A stretch of 64,000 nucleotides of DNA. Origin: Ophiosphaerella korrae. Its lineage: Eukaryota; Ascomycota; Dothideomycetes; Pleosporales; Phaeosphaeriaceae. Below are positions 22,915-33,445 of this stretch, in pieces. Position 1 is the stretch's first letter. Each line of letters begins with the position of its first letter. Made by a program: the position numbers and the translations under genes. Where the stretch lies: the NCBI GenBank assembly GCA_028456385.1, contig JALNQF010000019.1, positions 62,001 to 126,000 of the forward strand, in the 5' to 3' direction. Under the pieces are notes generated by a model. The model saw nothing but the letters and a program-made list of their open reading frames with translations, searched no databases and was not told where the DNA came from.

Positions 22915-23602
22915 TCAAGCCAGCCAGTAATCCTTGATCAGATAGGCCGTGTAACCAGCCAGGGAAGCTAGTACGGCCTGTGTCCCAGCAACTAGGCGCG
23001 AGTGTTAAGTTAGCGTGTGTTTGATGCTCATTTCACACATGTAAATTCGTACATCCTATGGGTCTTCCACGACCACATGAGCCCTTCTCAAGAAGGCCAA
23101 ACTCAACGTGCACAATGCGTAATGCAAACAGGGTACCAAGATCCGTGTTGGAAGTTCTGAGAAATGCGATCAGTATGGATATATATATGCAGCGCTTAGC
23201 GATTGTAAATGATTACCTGTTCGCTCCATTCAGTTCAGCAAGTAGGGCGATGGCGAGGGCCAGAGGAACGTTCTCCGAGAAATTGATTTGTGCACGAGTA
23301 GCAACATGGAGACGGTCCTTGACTCCATGACTCGGATCAGACTTATCACCCAATATCCTATATACGCAGCTCAGTCAGACGATCGTTTTGGACACTTCAT
23401 TGTACACACGTTTTAGTGAAGAATCACTGAAGTATAACGCGATCTTGGAGAAAGATGTAATATGCAGCAAATGGAAGTGCCCAGGTTGCTTGTTGCAAGT
23501 TGTTAGCGATTACGAAATGTGATGGAAAGAGTTGCCACAATATCTACCTGTCGCAGGTGCGAGGAGACGCAAAGGAACACCAAGGCCGACCTTGGTTGCC
23601 AT
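22915..23602 (-). CDS. MAPEG-family membrane protein, five exons, in-frame TGA in exon 2
   Basis: Exons on the minus strand: 23548-23602, 23410-23488, 23217-23357, 23053-23156, 22915-22991, all in phase (152 codons with stop). MAPEG proteins are small four-helix membrane proteins of glutathione/eicosanoid metabolism. The joined product starts MATKVGLGVPLRLLAPAT and contains TWALPFAAYYIFLQDRV, HVATRAQINFSENVPLALA with LLAELNGANR, LFALRIVHVEFGL and, at the C-terminus, AGTQAVLASLAGYTAYLIK, matching the family throughout. With the outer exon-2 donor (GTGTGT, 23409) the frame includes TGA at 23424-23426, where the family has a basic or aromatic residue. An alternative donor GTGATT at 23427 removes 18 nt including that TGA and keeps phase, giving 145 aa. 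So this is either a decaying gene or one rescued by splice choice. The exons are too short to show as one long frame. Confidence 0.8.
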
Positions 23603-24096
23603 ATTGTGTATAGGTTCTACAACAGGGGTAGAGATATAATTAACCATGAATGGAGACTACGCAATGAGTGGAGTTCTGCAGATCTACAGGTTGGATATGG
23701 GATTGTCGGCAAATTTTGGAGAGTACGAAGTTCGAGACACCATAGCTCGGGCCTACTGTCAATTAGGGATACAATACGCCATAGTACTGGAATAACGGAA
23801 GAAGGTAAACATTATGTTGTGTAATAAAGAGTAGAGTACAGAAGCAGATATCATACACTTTTAGGTATAGCACAAGTGGTTAGAGCGCATAATTAGTGAT
23901 ACTTGTACTGGCATAATGTCGAATATTGCTCCTATTGCACCGTCAGATCTAGTCGCAACTTGGGCCTGCAGATTCGTGATTTAAAGGGGAATGTACATCT
24001 TGAAATATTAAGCACCAATACGCAGTCCTGTTTATGTGGGGATTGTGATCGAGGGATGGTGGCGTTGGGAAGTAGGACTACCGATTCTAGGGAGTA
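23603..24096. other. intergenic with tRNA-like relic
   Basis: Upstream of the MAPEG gene and downstream of the mdm35 gene. Apart from the tRNA-like stretch at about 23862-23934 nothing is recognised. Confidence 0.45.
23862..23934 (+). other. degenerate tRNA-like sequence
   Basis: TAGCACAAGTGGTTAGAGCGC matches the D-arm/A-box of a tRNA with one mismatched stem pair. About 45 nt downstream is AATGTCGAATATT, resembling a weakened T-arm/B-box. The anticodon stem does not pair well and no acceptor stem can be drawn, so this is at best a relic (nuclear tRNA, mitochondrial tRNA insertion or SINE head). Confidence 0.25.
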
Positions 24097-24525
24097 TTAG
24101 ATTCCGGGGAACTTATGCAAATGAGAGCCAGGACTAACAGGCTTCATGTGCTCAGCGTCATTTTCCTTATTGTCGTCTCGGACCTCTTTCAGCATCTTGT
24201 CGATGCCTCGTTCTTTCAAAGTTTTCTGCAAGGCGCATTAGAGTTGTACTTGGCCAATGTGCGACGATGCTGACCGAAAGACATCTTTCATACTGCTCAA
24301 ATATTGGCTTGCACTCATCTGTTGTTGCAATGCCCCTCAAGAATTCTAACTGCGGTCAGCGCGGTGCATAGGCTTGGTGGTGCGTGAACTAACTTTCGCT
24401 GTACCATTTTAGGAAGCAATTGTCGTAATGTCTGGATCAAGTCAGTGGAGGTGTTCGTGACACAACGACCAGAACTGGACTCACTCTTTAACTTCGTTGC
24501 ACTCAGGTGCTATCGAAGCCGACAT
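24097..24525 (-). CDS. mdm35: Mdm35 (TRIAP1-like) twin CX9C intermembrane-space protein
   Basis: Four exons on the minus strand: 24485-24525, 24394-24431, 24275-24345 and 24097-24225, giving 92 aa with phase kept at each junction. Mdm35 pairs with Ups1/PRELI proteins in the mitochondrial intermembrane space to carry phosphatidic acid between membranes. Evidence: start MSASIAPE; first CX9C helix, Cys-NEVKEHYDN-Cys; the hallmark FLKWYSEKFLRG, which spans the exon 2-3 junction and fixes the TTAG acceptor; second CX9C, Cys-KPIFEQYER-Cys; then KTLKERGIDKML and a DDNKENDAEH tail. The C-terminal ten or so residues are less certain because a further GTTAGT donor is possible there. It diverges from rrp6 across 278 bp. 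Confidence 0.9.
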
Positions 24526-24803
24526 TATTTTACTATGGCAAGGCGATGATGGCGGCGCAAGTGAAGGTAGAGTGAGGGTGCCATGCTTGCCTGCACTGCG
24601 CTCTGGCAACGCGACCGCAGCTTCTATCGATAAGCACCACTAGCGTCAATACTAGACCAACATTTCTTCAAGCACTGCGACAGCACTCGAACCACAGCGC
24701 TTCTTTGTTCTCCATCTGCAACCAGCGCACTCGGCCCACGAAACTATCGGATATAATACACTTTGAACAGCGCTCCACATGATGATGATTCAATAAAATC
24801 ACC
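24526..24803. promoter_or_regulatory. bidirectional promoter, mdm35 / rrp6
   Basis: The two start codons face away from each other over 278 bp, so the regulatory sequence must be shared or interleaved. No specific factor site was identified. Confidence 0.6.
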
Positions 24804-27236
24804 ATGGACTCTTTTAAGACGCTGCAAGACGAGATTTCCAAAGCGCTGGTTTCGACAACACGCTCTGCTTCGTACATTGGAGCTGCCGACGTCAGCTTTC
24901 AACGGTCACTCAACCCTGAAGTTGGTTCTCAACTTGACGCCCAGAATGCGCGCCTCCTCCATCTCGCGCAGCGCCTTCTACAAAATGCTGCAGCGAGCTC
25001 GGACGCTGTAGGTCCCAAGTTGCCTGATGTCGAGGCCATAGACGCCAATTGGAGGGGGATTGTTGATGTTGTCGACAGCTTACTTGAGAAGGCGGACACC
25101 AGTCTGGACGAGTACACTGGGGTGGTGAAGCGCTTGAGCCCCACAGCAGAGCAGGTACTGGGGTCCTGCCTGCCAGACCAGATTGTTTCTCGACTAACAG
25201 TATTATAGACTGCTGCAAAGCCTCGGCCCAACATTTCTGACAGGAAGCACATCCCCAAACCCCAGTTACTATTTGATAACGTTCCAACAAACAACGAGAC
25301 TGGCGCATTCCGGCCCTTAATGACCACCAAACCACACGCCAAAGTTCCACTCCAGGATTGCTTGAAGGCGTTCAAAGATAGTAGAGACAGAGAGCAGTAT
25401 CCACATCCATACGAGACCGAGATTAGCTCCTACCAATACCCTTCTACCGTATCCGAAGTCGCCGAGCCCAAGCCATACCCACCATTTGAATCTACCACTG
25501 CCACTTTTGTCGATACTCCGGAAGCGCTTGCTGTGATGTTGGCCGAGCTCAAAATGGCTAAGGAAATCGCAATCGACCTCGAACACCACGATAATCGATC
25601 TTACATTGGCCTAGTATCATTGATGCAAATCAGCACTCGTGAAAAAGATTGGATAGTTGACACATTGAAGCCGTGGCGTCAGAAGCTAGCGTGCCTCAAT
25701 GAGGTCTTCGCAGATCCGAGCATAGTAAAAGTGTTACATGGAGCTTACATGGACATTATATGGCTACAACGAGACCTCGGCCTGTATATTGTTGGCCTTT
25801 TCGATACACATCACGCGGCCAGGTCTTTGGGCTACCCGGGCGGAAGCCTAGCATATTTGCTAGAAAGATTTGTTCAGTTCAAGGCGCAGAAACAATACCA
25901 ACTTGCTGATTGGCGAGTAAGGCCCCTTAGCGAAGAGTTATTTGAATATGCTCGGGCAGATACCCATTTCCTTCTATACATCTATGACAACATGCGAAAT
26001 GAGCTCATCGAAAAATCTAATTTCGACAGCCCTGAGGGTAACAAAATACACGATGTGCTCAAGAAGTCTAAGGAGACGGCTTTACAGCGGTATGAACACC
26101 CAATCTATGATATCGAACTTGGCATCGGATCTATGGGTTGGCATAAGCTCATTCTTCGAACGCCCGCCCAATTTACTGCGCAGCAATTTGCAGTTTTTAA
26201 GGCAGTACACAAATGGAGGGACGATTTAGGACGGAAGGAGGACGAAAGCCCACTCTTCATCATGCCAAACCACGCCGTTTTCTCTGTCGCTCGAGCGATG
26301 CCCGCAGACAAGCCAGCATTATTTAATGCCATACAGCACGTCTCACACATCATCCGATCCAAGGCGGACGAATTGGTAAATGTCATTGCACGCGCCAAGA
26401 AAGATGGGGTGGATGGACCAGAACTGAATGATGTCCTCCAGAAGATCAACGATATGAAATTAGCTAAATACACGCAGCCTGAGACCCCCAAAAAGGTGGC
26501 CTTAATGCCCGCGGCGCCAGACTTCCAGCAAGCCCCTATGTGGAAGACTGTTCCTACTGATACTTTGGCGGCTCGTGCCCCTGACTCCAGGTTCTGGGGT
26601 AAACTTTGGTCAGGAGGCCTTGATCATCAAGAGCGATCGATATCGTCTCTTGCCGTGAACCTTGCATTACCGTTACCACCTCTCACAGCGGAAATTTTTG
26701 CTGATACAAATGTGGCATCCAATGGGATGACACCTCAAACTGGAAAAGTGAAGCACACATTTGTTCCCAAGGAAGACAGGCCTCATGAGGATGAACGAAC
26801 AGATCTATTTGTTGTGAAACAACTTGGCGGAAAGAAGCGGAAGCGCACTGAAGCCCCCATAGATCAGTCACCATCGGCGCCTACGCTAGATCCAATGAAC
26901 GACGATGAGATCACGATCGACCAAGAAGAATCCGAAGAGGCGATACGCGCCCGCGAAAAGGTCTCCAAAAAAGCACTTAAGAGGCAAAAGAAGAAGGAAC
27001 AAGCTGTACAAGCAGCAAGTCTAAACTATGACGATGAACCAGCATTCGATTACGCTAACGCGCCCTCCGTTCTCCATGCAAACGATGGAAGCGGTAAGAA
27101 GAGCAAGAAGGATAAGAGGGACAGGAAGAAGAAGGCTACTGAATTTTCCGCCTTCTCTGGAATGACAGATGCGCCGAAAGGCTTGCCCAGGTCACAGAAG
27201 GACAAGGCTGGACGGAGTCGTACATTCCAGTCGTAG
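24804..27236 (+). CDS. rrp6: nuclear exosome 3'-5' exoribonuclease Rrp6
   Basis: Exons 24804-25154 and 25209-27236, 792 aa. Rrp6 is the distributive exonuclease of the nuclear exosome, trimming rRNA, snRNA and snoRNA precursors and degrading aberrant transcripts. Domains: N-terminal PMC2NT helical region (about 10-115) that binds the Rrp47-type partner; DEDD-Y exonuclease with Asp240 and Glu242 in DLEHH, Asp299 in GAYMDIIW, and Tyr364/Asp368 in YARAD; HRDC domain about 438-511; and a long Lys-rich C-terminus (SKKALKRQKKKE, KKSKKDKRDRKKK) that acts as nuclear signal and RNA-binding lasso. The intron has a GTACTG donor and a TATAG acceptor. Identification is secure. Confidence 0.96.
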
Positions 27237-27497
27237 ATAGTCATCATTGCAGGCGTTCTTTATTCTCAATAAGCTCGAGTAGGCATATCGACAGCTTTCT
27301 CATTGTAACATTACCACACTTCCACGAGCATAGAGTCAATCAAGTAAATGTATGGATTGTCAAGTTAATCCTTTACCAAGCTACCGCTGCAAAGAGCACA
27401 CGTCTATGGATATATTACTGACTGCATTACTAACAATGCAACAATGACAGTGAGATGGAACTTTGAGAGTCGGAACTAAGGAAAGCTACTATTTATA

Positions 27498-29668
27498 TCA
27501 TCTGCTTGTTGCGCGACCCAGGACGAAAACACCCACGATGACAACGGCCAGAACGCCAATAGCGCCTGGGAGAAGCAAGTCATTCGGCACACCTTGTATG
27601 ATCTCCGGTTGCTGTCCAAACGGAACGGGCTGATTCCGACCCTTTGATCTTGGACGAACATCCTCTTCGTCGTCGTCTGAGAAATACTTCTTGCGATCAC
27701 GGAGAACGGATGCGGGCGGAGTCACGGGTTTGGCAAGGGCAGGTTGAGGATTGACTTCTGCGACTATTGGCGGCTTTTCGGGATCGTGGACAAAGAGATC
27801 CACCTTTTCGCGATGGGCTAGGCGAGATAGACTGATGGCTTCGACGAGATCGTCGTTTGTCGTGATGGAGACAGTATCACCTTCGTTGTCAAGGTAGCTC
27901 AGTGCGAAGCCGGCCTTTGAAATTTTGCCTTCTTCAAAGGTTGGAGCGCCTCCTATGGACCCAACCTCGGAACCAAGTTTGCTGGATACGCTGGTTATGA
28001 GCTCCTCAATTCCAGCAGAAGCAATGACCTGCAGGCGATGAACACGGCCGCTGGGGGCTTTGAATTTGAAGGCGAATGGCAGATCTTCCATAGGAGTGTG
28101 AGGCGAATGGCCGAGAGCAGACGGGGGTGGTGAGTCTCCGTGATGAGACGCAGACTCATGTGGAAGAACACTATCTCCGCGATCGTGGAGGCCAGGGCGA
28201 TTGTCGTAAGACATCATCGATCGGTGGTCAGGTGTGCCAGGTATGCGACTGCCACCCTCACCGGACATCATCGACTCAGTCTCAGCGTCCAAAGACAGCC
28301 AAAATTTATTCCATGCTGGACCCTCGCTGTCTGTTGTGCTAATATTATTGACCTTTTTCGAGTTAGTCTATTGTTCGTGTTGCAATCTAGAAACATACCT
28401 GGTCAAGTGTTGCATAGGTTAGCTTGAGCACGTCTACCATGCCAACAATTTCACCTGCCTCACTCATGACTGGCAAATTTAGGTAATGACCGTCTGCAAC
28501 ATATCAGATCATGTTACCATCGTCAAGAATGTTGCTGAATCACTTACCGTGCATTTTACGAAGAGCAGACTGTATGCTCATGTCCATTGGAGCAAAGTCG
28601 GGATGAGGAGTCATGACACGGACAACACTGCAGGTTGAAGGATCGAGACCAGCAGCAATAACACGGAGAACAACATCCTTGCTGGTAAATATGCCAGTAA
28701 TAGACCCTTGGTCTTGAACTAACACAGCAGTTGTATGGTTTTCCTTCATGAGCGAAGCAGCCTCCTTGACGGATGTGCGAACGGAGACAGTGACTGGCGG
28801 CAGTCCTGTAAGAACAGTCTCAAGAGTAGGGCCAGACATTTTTTGCCGAATCGCTTCCACATATTGAATAATCTGCTGTGGTTGACTCGAGCCTAGCTCC
28901 GCCTGTACGCCCTCCAGTGCATCATACAGCTTGCGAGACGAACTGTACGCACGTTCCAGTTTCTCCATTGCATCATAGAAGCATTTTGTGATATCCAGGA
29001 TACCAGAGATATCATGGTTCTCGTCCATGACTGGTAAATGACGGAAGCCTTTTCTAACCATGAGGTCGAGTGCATCTGTAGCACTGGTATCGGTCTTTGC
29101 ACAAAGAGGATTCTTGGTCATGATTTCCTCAATGGTAACGTCGCGCGCCTTGATGCCAGCTCCTACAACCCTAAAAGCCAAGTCTTTTGCTGTAAAGATG
29201 CCAGCAATTCGATCGTCGTCGTCGGTGACCAGGACACAGTCCTCCCGCTTGGCTGCCATTAGCTGTGCTGCTTCAGCAACAGTTGTCGAGGGTTTAATCT
29301 GGAGAGCTGGACTGGGTTTAAGGGCAAGAACCGTGCCAGGCGGTGCCTTCTTTGACTGCCGTACCCTTCCGCCCGGGGTCTTTTTCTTGTTTAGGTCTGT
29401 TTCGATCTTCCGCCGAATGGCCTGTCATCTGATAAGCATGGATTCTTCTGCAAAAGTTTGCAAAAGTACTTACTTCGTCTCGCTTGGACATCTTGGCCCG
29501 ACTGGCGCTGAGGTTTGAAGCGCCAGTATCGCTCTGAGCAACGTGGGAGGCATGCGAGTCCAGTGCTGGTCGTGGGATGGCAGAGGGGCTATTGGAGAAC
29601 TGCGCTGGGGCTCCAGCTTGACTGCGGCTAGGCTTTGGGGTGCCGCGCAGGGTACCAGTGTGCGACAT
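27498..29668 (-). CDS. CBS-PB1 domain protein with C-terminal membrane anchor
   Basis: Exons on the minus strand: 29474-29668, 28548-29421, 28399-28493 and 27498-28352, 672 aa in phase. Four CBS motifs occupy about 85-388 (CVLVTDDDDRIAGIFTAKDL, RHLPVMDENHDISGILD, TAVLVQDQGSITGIFTSKDV, YLNLPVMSEAGEIVGMVD); paired CBS motifs bind adenosine nucleotides. A PB1 domain follows at about 480-580 with an acidic OPCA-like segment (YLDNEGDTVSITTNDDL). A single hydrophobic helix near 648-668 (AIGVLAVVIVGVFVLG) just before the end makes it tail-anchored. This CBS-PB1 layout is a fungal family that includes S. pombe Mug70; its biochemical role is unknown. The N-terminus is Ser/Pro-rich and basic. Confidence 0.9.
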
Positions 29669-30188
29669 GACGGCGGTGGTTGTGCTGCACTCGTAATATC
29701 AATCAACTGGAGGAAGAGCTCTGGTGGCAGTGTGGGGAACCAGTAGGGATGGTGATGGCGTTGTGGAAGATGCGTTGCCAGGGTCGACAAAAACAATGCG
29801 GCTCGGGATCGAGGAGATGATCACAAGACCGGAGAGAATCCAGACGGCGTAATGGAGTGGCGACGAAGTTTGCAGCTAGACAGCTCACCCAATGCCTAAT
29901 TAGCCCAGGACAGCTGCCAACACACTCTGAATATTATTCAACCTGGCTAGGCACTTCGTCTGGATGCAACCAAGTCAATCGCGGGTGGACTCGGAGCGGT
30001 GACTGACTAGCGCGACTGATTGATAAGATTAGATGGGAGGTAGCCACCCCTGTCGGCAAACCCGCCCAAGCTTCCACAAGCGAATTTCGACCACCGCACA
30101 CCACTAAGCAGCAGCCCCAAACGATAACTCACGACAAGACACCCCCAACCGCTGACTTCTAGACACAACATAGCAGAATCAGCCCAAC
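29669..30188. promoter_or_regulatory. divergent promoter region, CBS-PB1 gene / rps26
   Basis: Both genes start outward from this 520-bp stretch. A C/A-rich pyrimidine-poor leader lies just before the S26 start. No defined factor site identified. Confidence 0.5.
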
Positions 30189-30753
30189 ATGGTCAAGAAG
30201 CGCGCGTCCAAGTAGGCCACCACCGAGCCCGCGAACCTGGCCCCAGAGAGACAAGACTGACACCATTGCAGCGGCCGTAACAAGAAGGGTCGCGGCCACG
30301 TCAAGCCCATCCGCTGCTCCAACTGCTCGCGATGCACGCCCAAGGACAAAGCAATCAAGAGATTCACCATTCGCAACATGGTCGAGTCTGCTGCTATCCG
30401 TACGTCTCCCGAAGCCGCCCTGCCGCGAGCGCACCCCGCCACCGACACAAGCAGAATGAACAGCGGCTAATTTCTCGGGCAGGTGATATCTCTGATGCCT
30501 CTGTCTTCCCCGAGTACACCGTCCCCAAGATGTACTTGAAGCTCCAGTATTGCGTCTCGTGCGCCATCCACGGAAAGATTGTCCGGTGTGTTCAGAGTCT
30601 GCGAGCCCAGGCATCAAGTGGCTGCTAACGACGCCCAGTGTCCGCTCCCGTGAAGGTCGCCGCAACCGTGCTCCTCCCCCACGAGTTAGGTACAACAAGG
30701 ACGGAAAGAAGATCAACCCCAACCAGGCAGCTGCTAAGACCACAACCGCATAA
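30189..30753 (+). CDS. rps26: 40S ribosomal protein S26 (eS26)
   Basis: Exons 30189-30211, 30272-30399, 30483-30585 and 30639-30753, 122 aa, close to the usual 115-120. eS26 sits at the mRNA exit channel of the small subunit. Evidence: [20 protein letters not shown] start; zinc-binding Cys pairs in RCSNCSRC and [38 protein letters not shown]; and a basic, Asn/Lys/Ala tail. Three introns placed early are typical of fungal ribosomal protein genes. Every junction keeps phase. Identification is secure. Confidence 0.97.
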
Positions 30754-31082
30754 GCAAGAAATGGTCTTCGGAGGGGAGCACATGATCTCGGCGCTTGGTG
30801 TGGGTTTTATGGTTCTTACGGAATCTCATACTGGAAAATGCATGAATCCATGAAATTATGGGCAAGCCAGAGCGACGATTCACGCTTGCAGGCTTGCTCG
30901 GATGGGCCACAATGATGAGCACCAAGAGCTAGCTATGAGCTTGTAACGAATATCAAGTCGATCCCACCACGTCCCTCCAAATCTGAGTGATGCCTTTGAC
31001 TTAATTATACACATTAAGCCACCCATGGTGCTCCAGTCTGTCTGTGTCTCGTGATTTTTCATTGGTACTATGAGCAGATCCT
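30754..31082. other. intergenic, convergent 3' ends
   Basis: Between the 3' ends of rps26 and the VanZ-like gene; no feature recognised. Confidence 0.5.
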
Positions 31083-31959
31083 TTAGTCGTTGCGCTTCTT
31101 CCCATCTCCCAGGTCGGCACCGTCAGCCTGCGCTTTGCCGTTCGATGGTTCGGGCTCTGTTGTGTCCCAGTCTTCGGCATTCTCGTCCCATCGTTCAAGC
31201 TCCTCCTCTACGGTGGTAGGCCTGACGACACCAGATTCCTGTCCATCCGCATTCTCTCCCAGCTCTACGTCCAGCTCGTCGTCTCCTGGGACAGCTCCAT
31301 ATCCCCGTGCAGCACGCTTTCGCTCCATCATACGCTTATGGTACCAATTGCAAAGTCCGAGTGCGCTCACGGAACCTAAAACATTCGCAAGAACATCGTA
31401 GTAGTCGAAGTCACGATGGATCTGGATTGAGTTTAGCTCTCGGCTTGCTGCCATTCAAACAAATGCACATGTTCGACCATTCATAAGCCATGTCCTATTG
31501 CCCCACCGTCTCCACCATTCAATGATTAAGGAAGCACAACTTACCGGCAACAGTCCCTGCACAACCTCACTTGCACATCCCAAGCCAAGCGTGCATACAG
31601 TAAATGTAAGTTGGAGGACCTTGCGTCGGGACGTTTCCAGGATCCAGTAAAATGTGAGTGTGATGAGGAAGAAGGCGATGAAGTGTAGGAGCTTATCGGA
31701 CTGTTTATAAGTTGGGATCGAGTAATCGGATGGCGAGAAGCCCGCGGCAGCAGAGATGAAGAGGAGCGCAAGAAACGCAGCTAGGAGAAGCTTTAGCTTT
31801 CAAAACTCCTACCCCAAGGCAGAGACGCATGTCTATCGTGACATGACGTTCCTAGTGTACTGGGAAATGTGCACACCCGGACAGTCGGGAACTTGCCTGG
31901 CCGATGACGCAGCTGGGCAGGAAATACAACATACCAGCGAAAGGTTTTCGTATCCGCAT
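31083..31959 (-). CDS. VanZ-like membrane protein
   Basis: Exons on the minus strand: 31935-31959, 31545-31780 and 31083-31421, 199 aa. The first exon encodes only MRIRKPFA plus one base; a GTATGT donor and a CTCCTAG acceptor join it to AAFLALLFISAAAGF. Without it the second exon has no in-frame Met, because TGA lies directly upstream of the apparent start. Family landmarks are SDKLLHFIAFFLITLTFYWI, EVVQGLLP joined to IHRDFDYYDVLANVLGS, and WYHKR. Three or four hydrophobic helices are followed by a long acidic, hydrophilic tail (about 90 residues). VanZ-like proteins are best known from bacterial teicoplanin resistance; fungal members are uncharacterised small membrane proteins. The function here is unknown. 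Confidence 0.85.
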
Positions 31960-33445
31960 ATTGAGATGAATACGTGGTGTTATAATGAATTGAATGGCAT
32001 TGCTAAACCTTGGTGCATGGACGTGAGGTTCAGTGAGATGTCACAGCCGGCGCAGCTGGCAACGGCAACGGTGGCGCCTAGCCGCGTCTGGTAGTGCGCT
32101 CACACATGCATCATCACGTGGCAGACCACAGGCTCTAGGCAGCCATGCGGCGATTATTTTCTATATTTGTTTTTGATGGGTACCAAGGGTATGCAGGTAC
32201 GCCGTTTTGAAGCGTTTCGCAAGGTTGAGGCATGTAATTGTGGCGGCCCTGGGGGTAGATGCTCATGTGTCTCGTACAAGGCCCCTACCTAGGTATCTCT
32301 TGTTTGGCTCTGATGTCACACCACAGTTCGTTTTGCACACAATATTCGTTGCTCTCAAAGCTTTGATTGCTCACTCCGCGGGTGTGGTTTCTTCCCTTCC
32401 TTCGAAAATTCGCAACAGTATACTCATTTCTTTACCTGCATCACAATGGCGTGCAAGTCTCCAGTACTGTTGAGAGTTTATTGCTACCTTTCTACCCTGC
32501 CAAAGTTGAGATATGTAACCCTTCAACCAAAAAAAAAAAGAAACTCGATAGATCAAGTTTACCTCATATTGTGATTTATTTCACCCAATCTTAGTGGCTG
32601 TAGAGCCATCACTCTCTAGGAGGTTAACCTCCTCAACTCAGGAGACCGATACGTCCAAGGCTGAAACACAATTATTGACAAGTTGTGGCCCGACTGAAGG
32701 CAGTGTTTATTAAAATAACATATGGTGAACTTGTATTCAAATAGGTTAAGTATACTTCAAAGGTTTTATACAACCTTGTCGTGTTGTGACGACTATTGTG
32801 GCTTTGGGCGTAGTGCTCGGGGTGTACACTTGGAAAAAGATGAAATAGAAACGACCAGATATCTTGCAAACTTGAGCTGAGAATTGCTTTACCATATCTC
32901 CAGACACTAAATCGCTATAAATACAATAGTCTTGCAGTAAAATTATCTTACCAACTCACATGTCAAGATGCAGGCGATACCTGGTGTGCGCCTACTCTCT
33001 CGCCATAGTCTACGCAAACATGAGCCAGCACAATATAGCCAAGCATTTTCCACCTACAGAGCCAAACTACTGTACCCTCCCTTAGCCTGCAGCATCTTTT
33101 TCCAATTTTATTACTGTAGCCGAGAAGTTCTGTCGGTTGAGTGTTATTCACATCAACCTGACACCAAGCCCTTTTCGGAAGTAGTGTTTCGAAGCTAGAC
33201 CCAACTTCAACGTTCCCTCTCCCCTTCCCAAGCCGGCAGCACCTTTGGTCATCGAGGCAACGCGCCCACTCATCACTTTTCATCACCAATCCATCTCGCC
33301 TCCACTCGTCTGCCGCTGGGCTTTGCTCATGCTGACTTTCAGCGCGCCGCGATTCCTGCACGAGGTTGCAAGTCGCCCTGAAGGCGCACTGCTGTGAGGC
33401 CGCCGCTGCCAAGCCCTACCACCCCACAGGCCCGCGACGACAGAC
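31960..33445. other. AT-rich gene-poor region
   Basis: About 1.5 kb without a supported gene. It contains an A-homopolymer near 32529, a perfect 16-bp palindrome at 32618-32633 and a TATAAATA-like sequence near 32916. A 76-codon frame from 32968 has no family resemblance. It may be a decayed mobile element plus the spt7 promoter. Confidence 0.4.
32618..32633. repeat. perfect 16-bp palindrome
   Basis: AGGAGGTTAACCTCCT equals its own reverse complement. Could be a binding site for a dimeric factor or part of a decayed element; no partner copy seen. Confidence 0.5.

Noticed and set aside
23424..23426. TGA in the MAPEG gene as selenocysteine
   Set aside because: Ascomycetes of this kind lack selenoprotein machinery, and MAPEG proteins have no selenocysteine; nonsense change or splice choice is far likelier.
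31541..31771. Alternative frame with Met at 31771 as the VanZ gene start
   Set aside because: Wrong frame; the family sequence begins in another frame and needs the small upstream exon.
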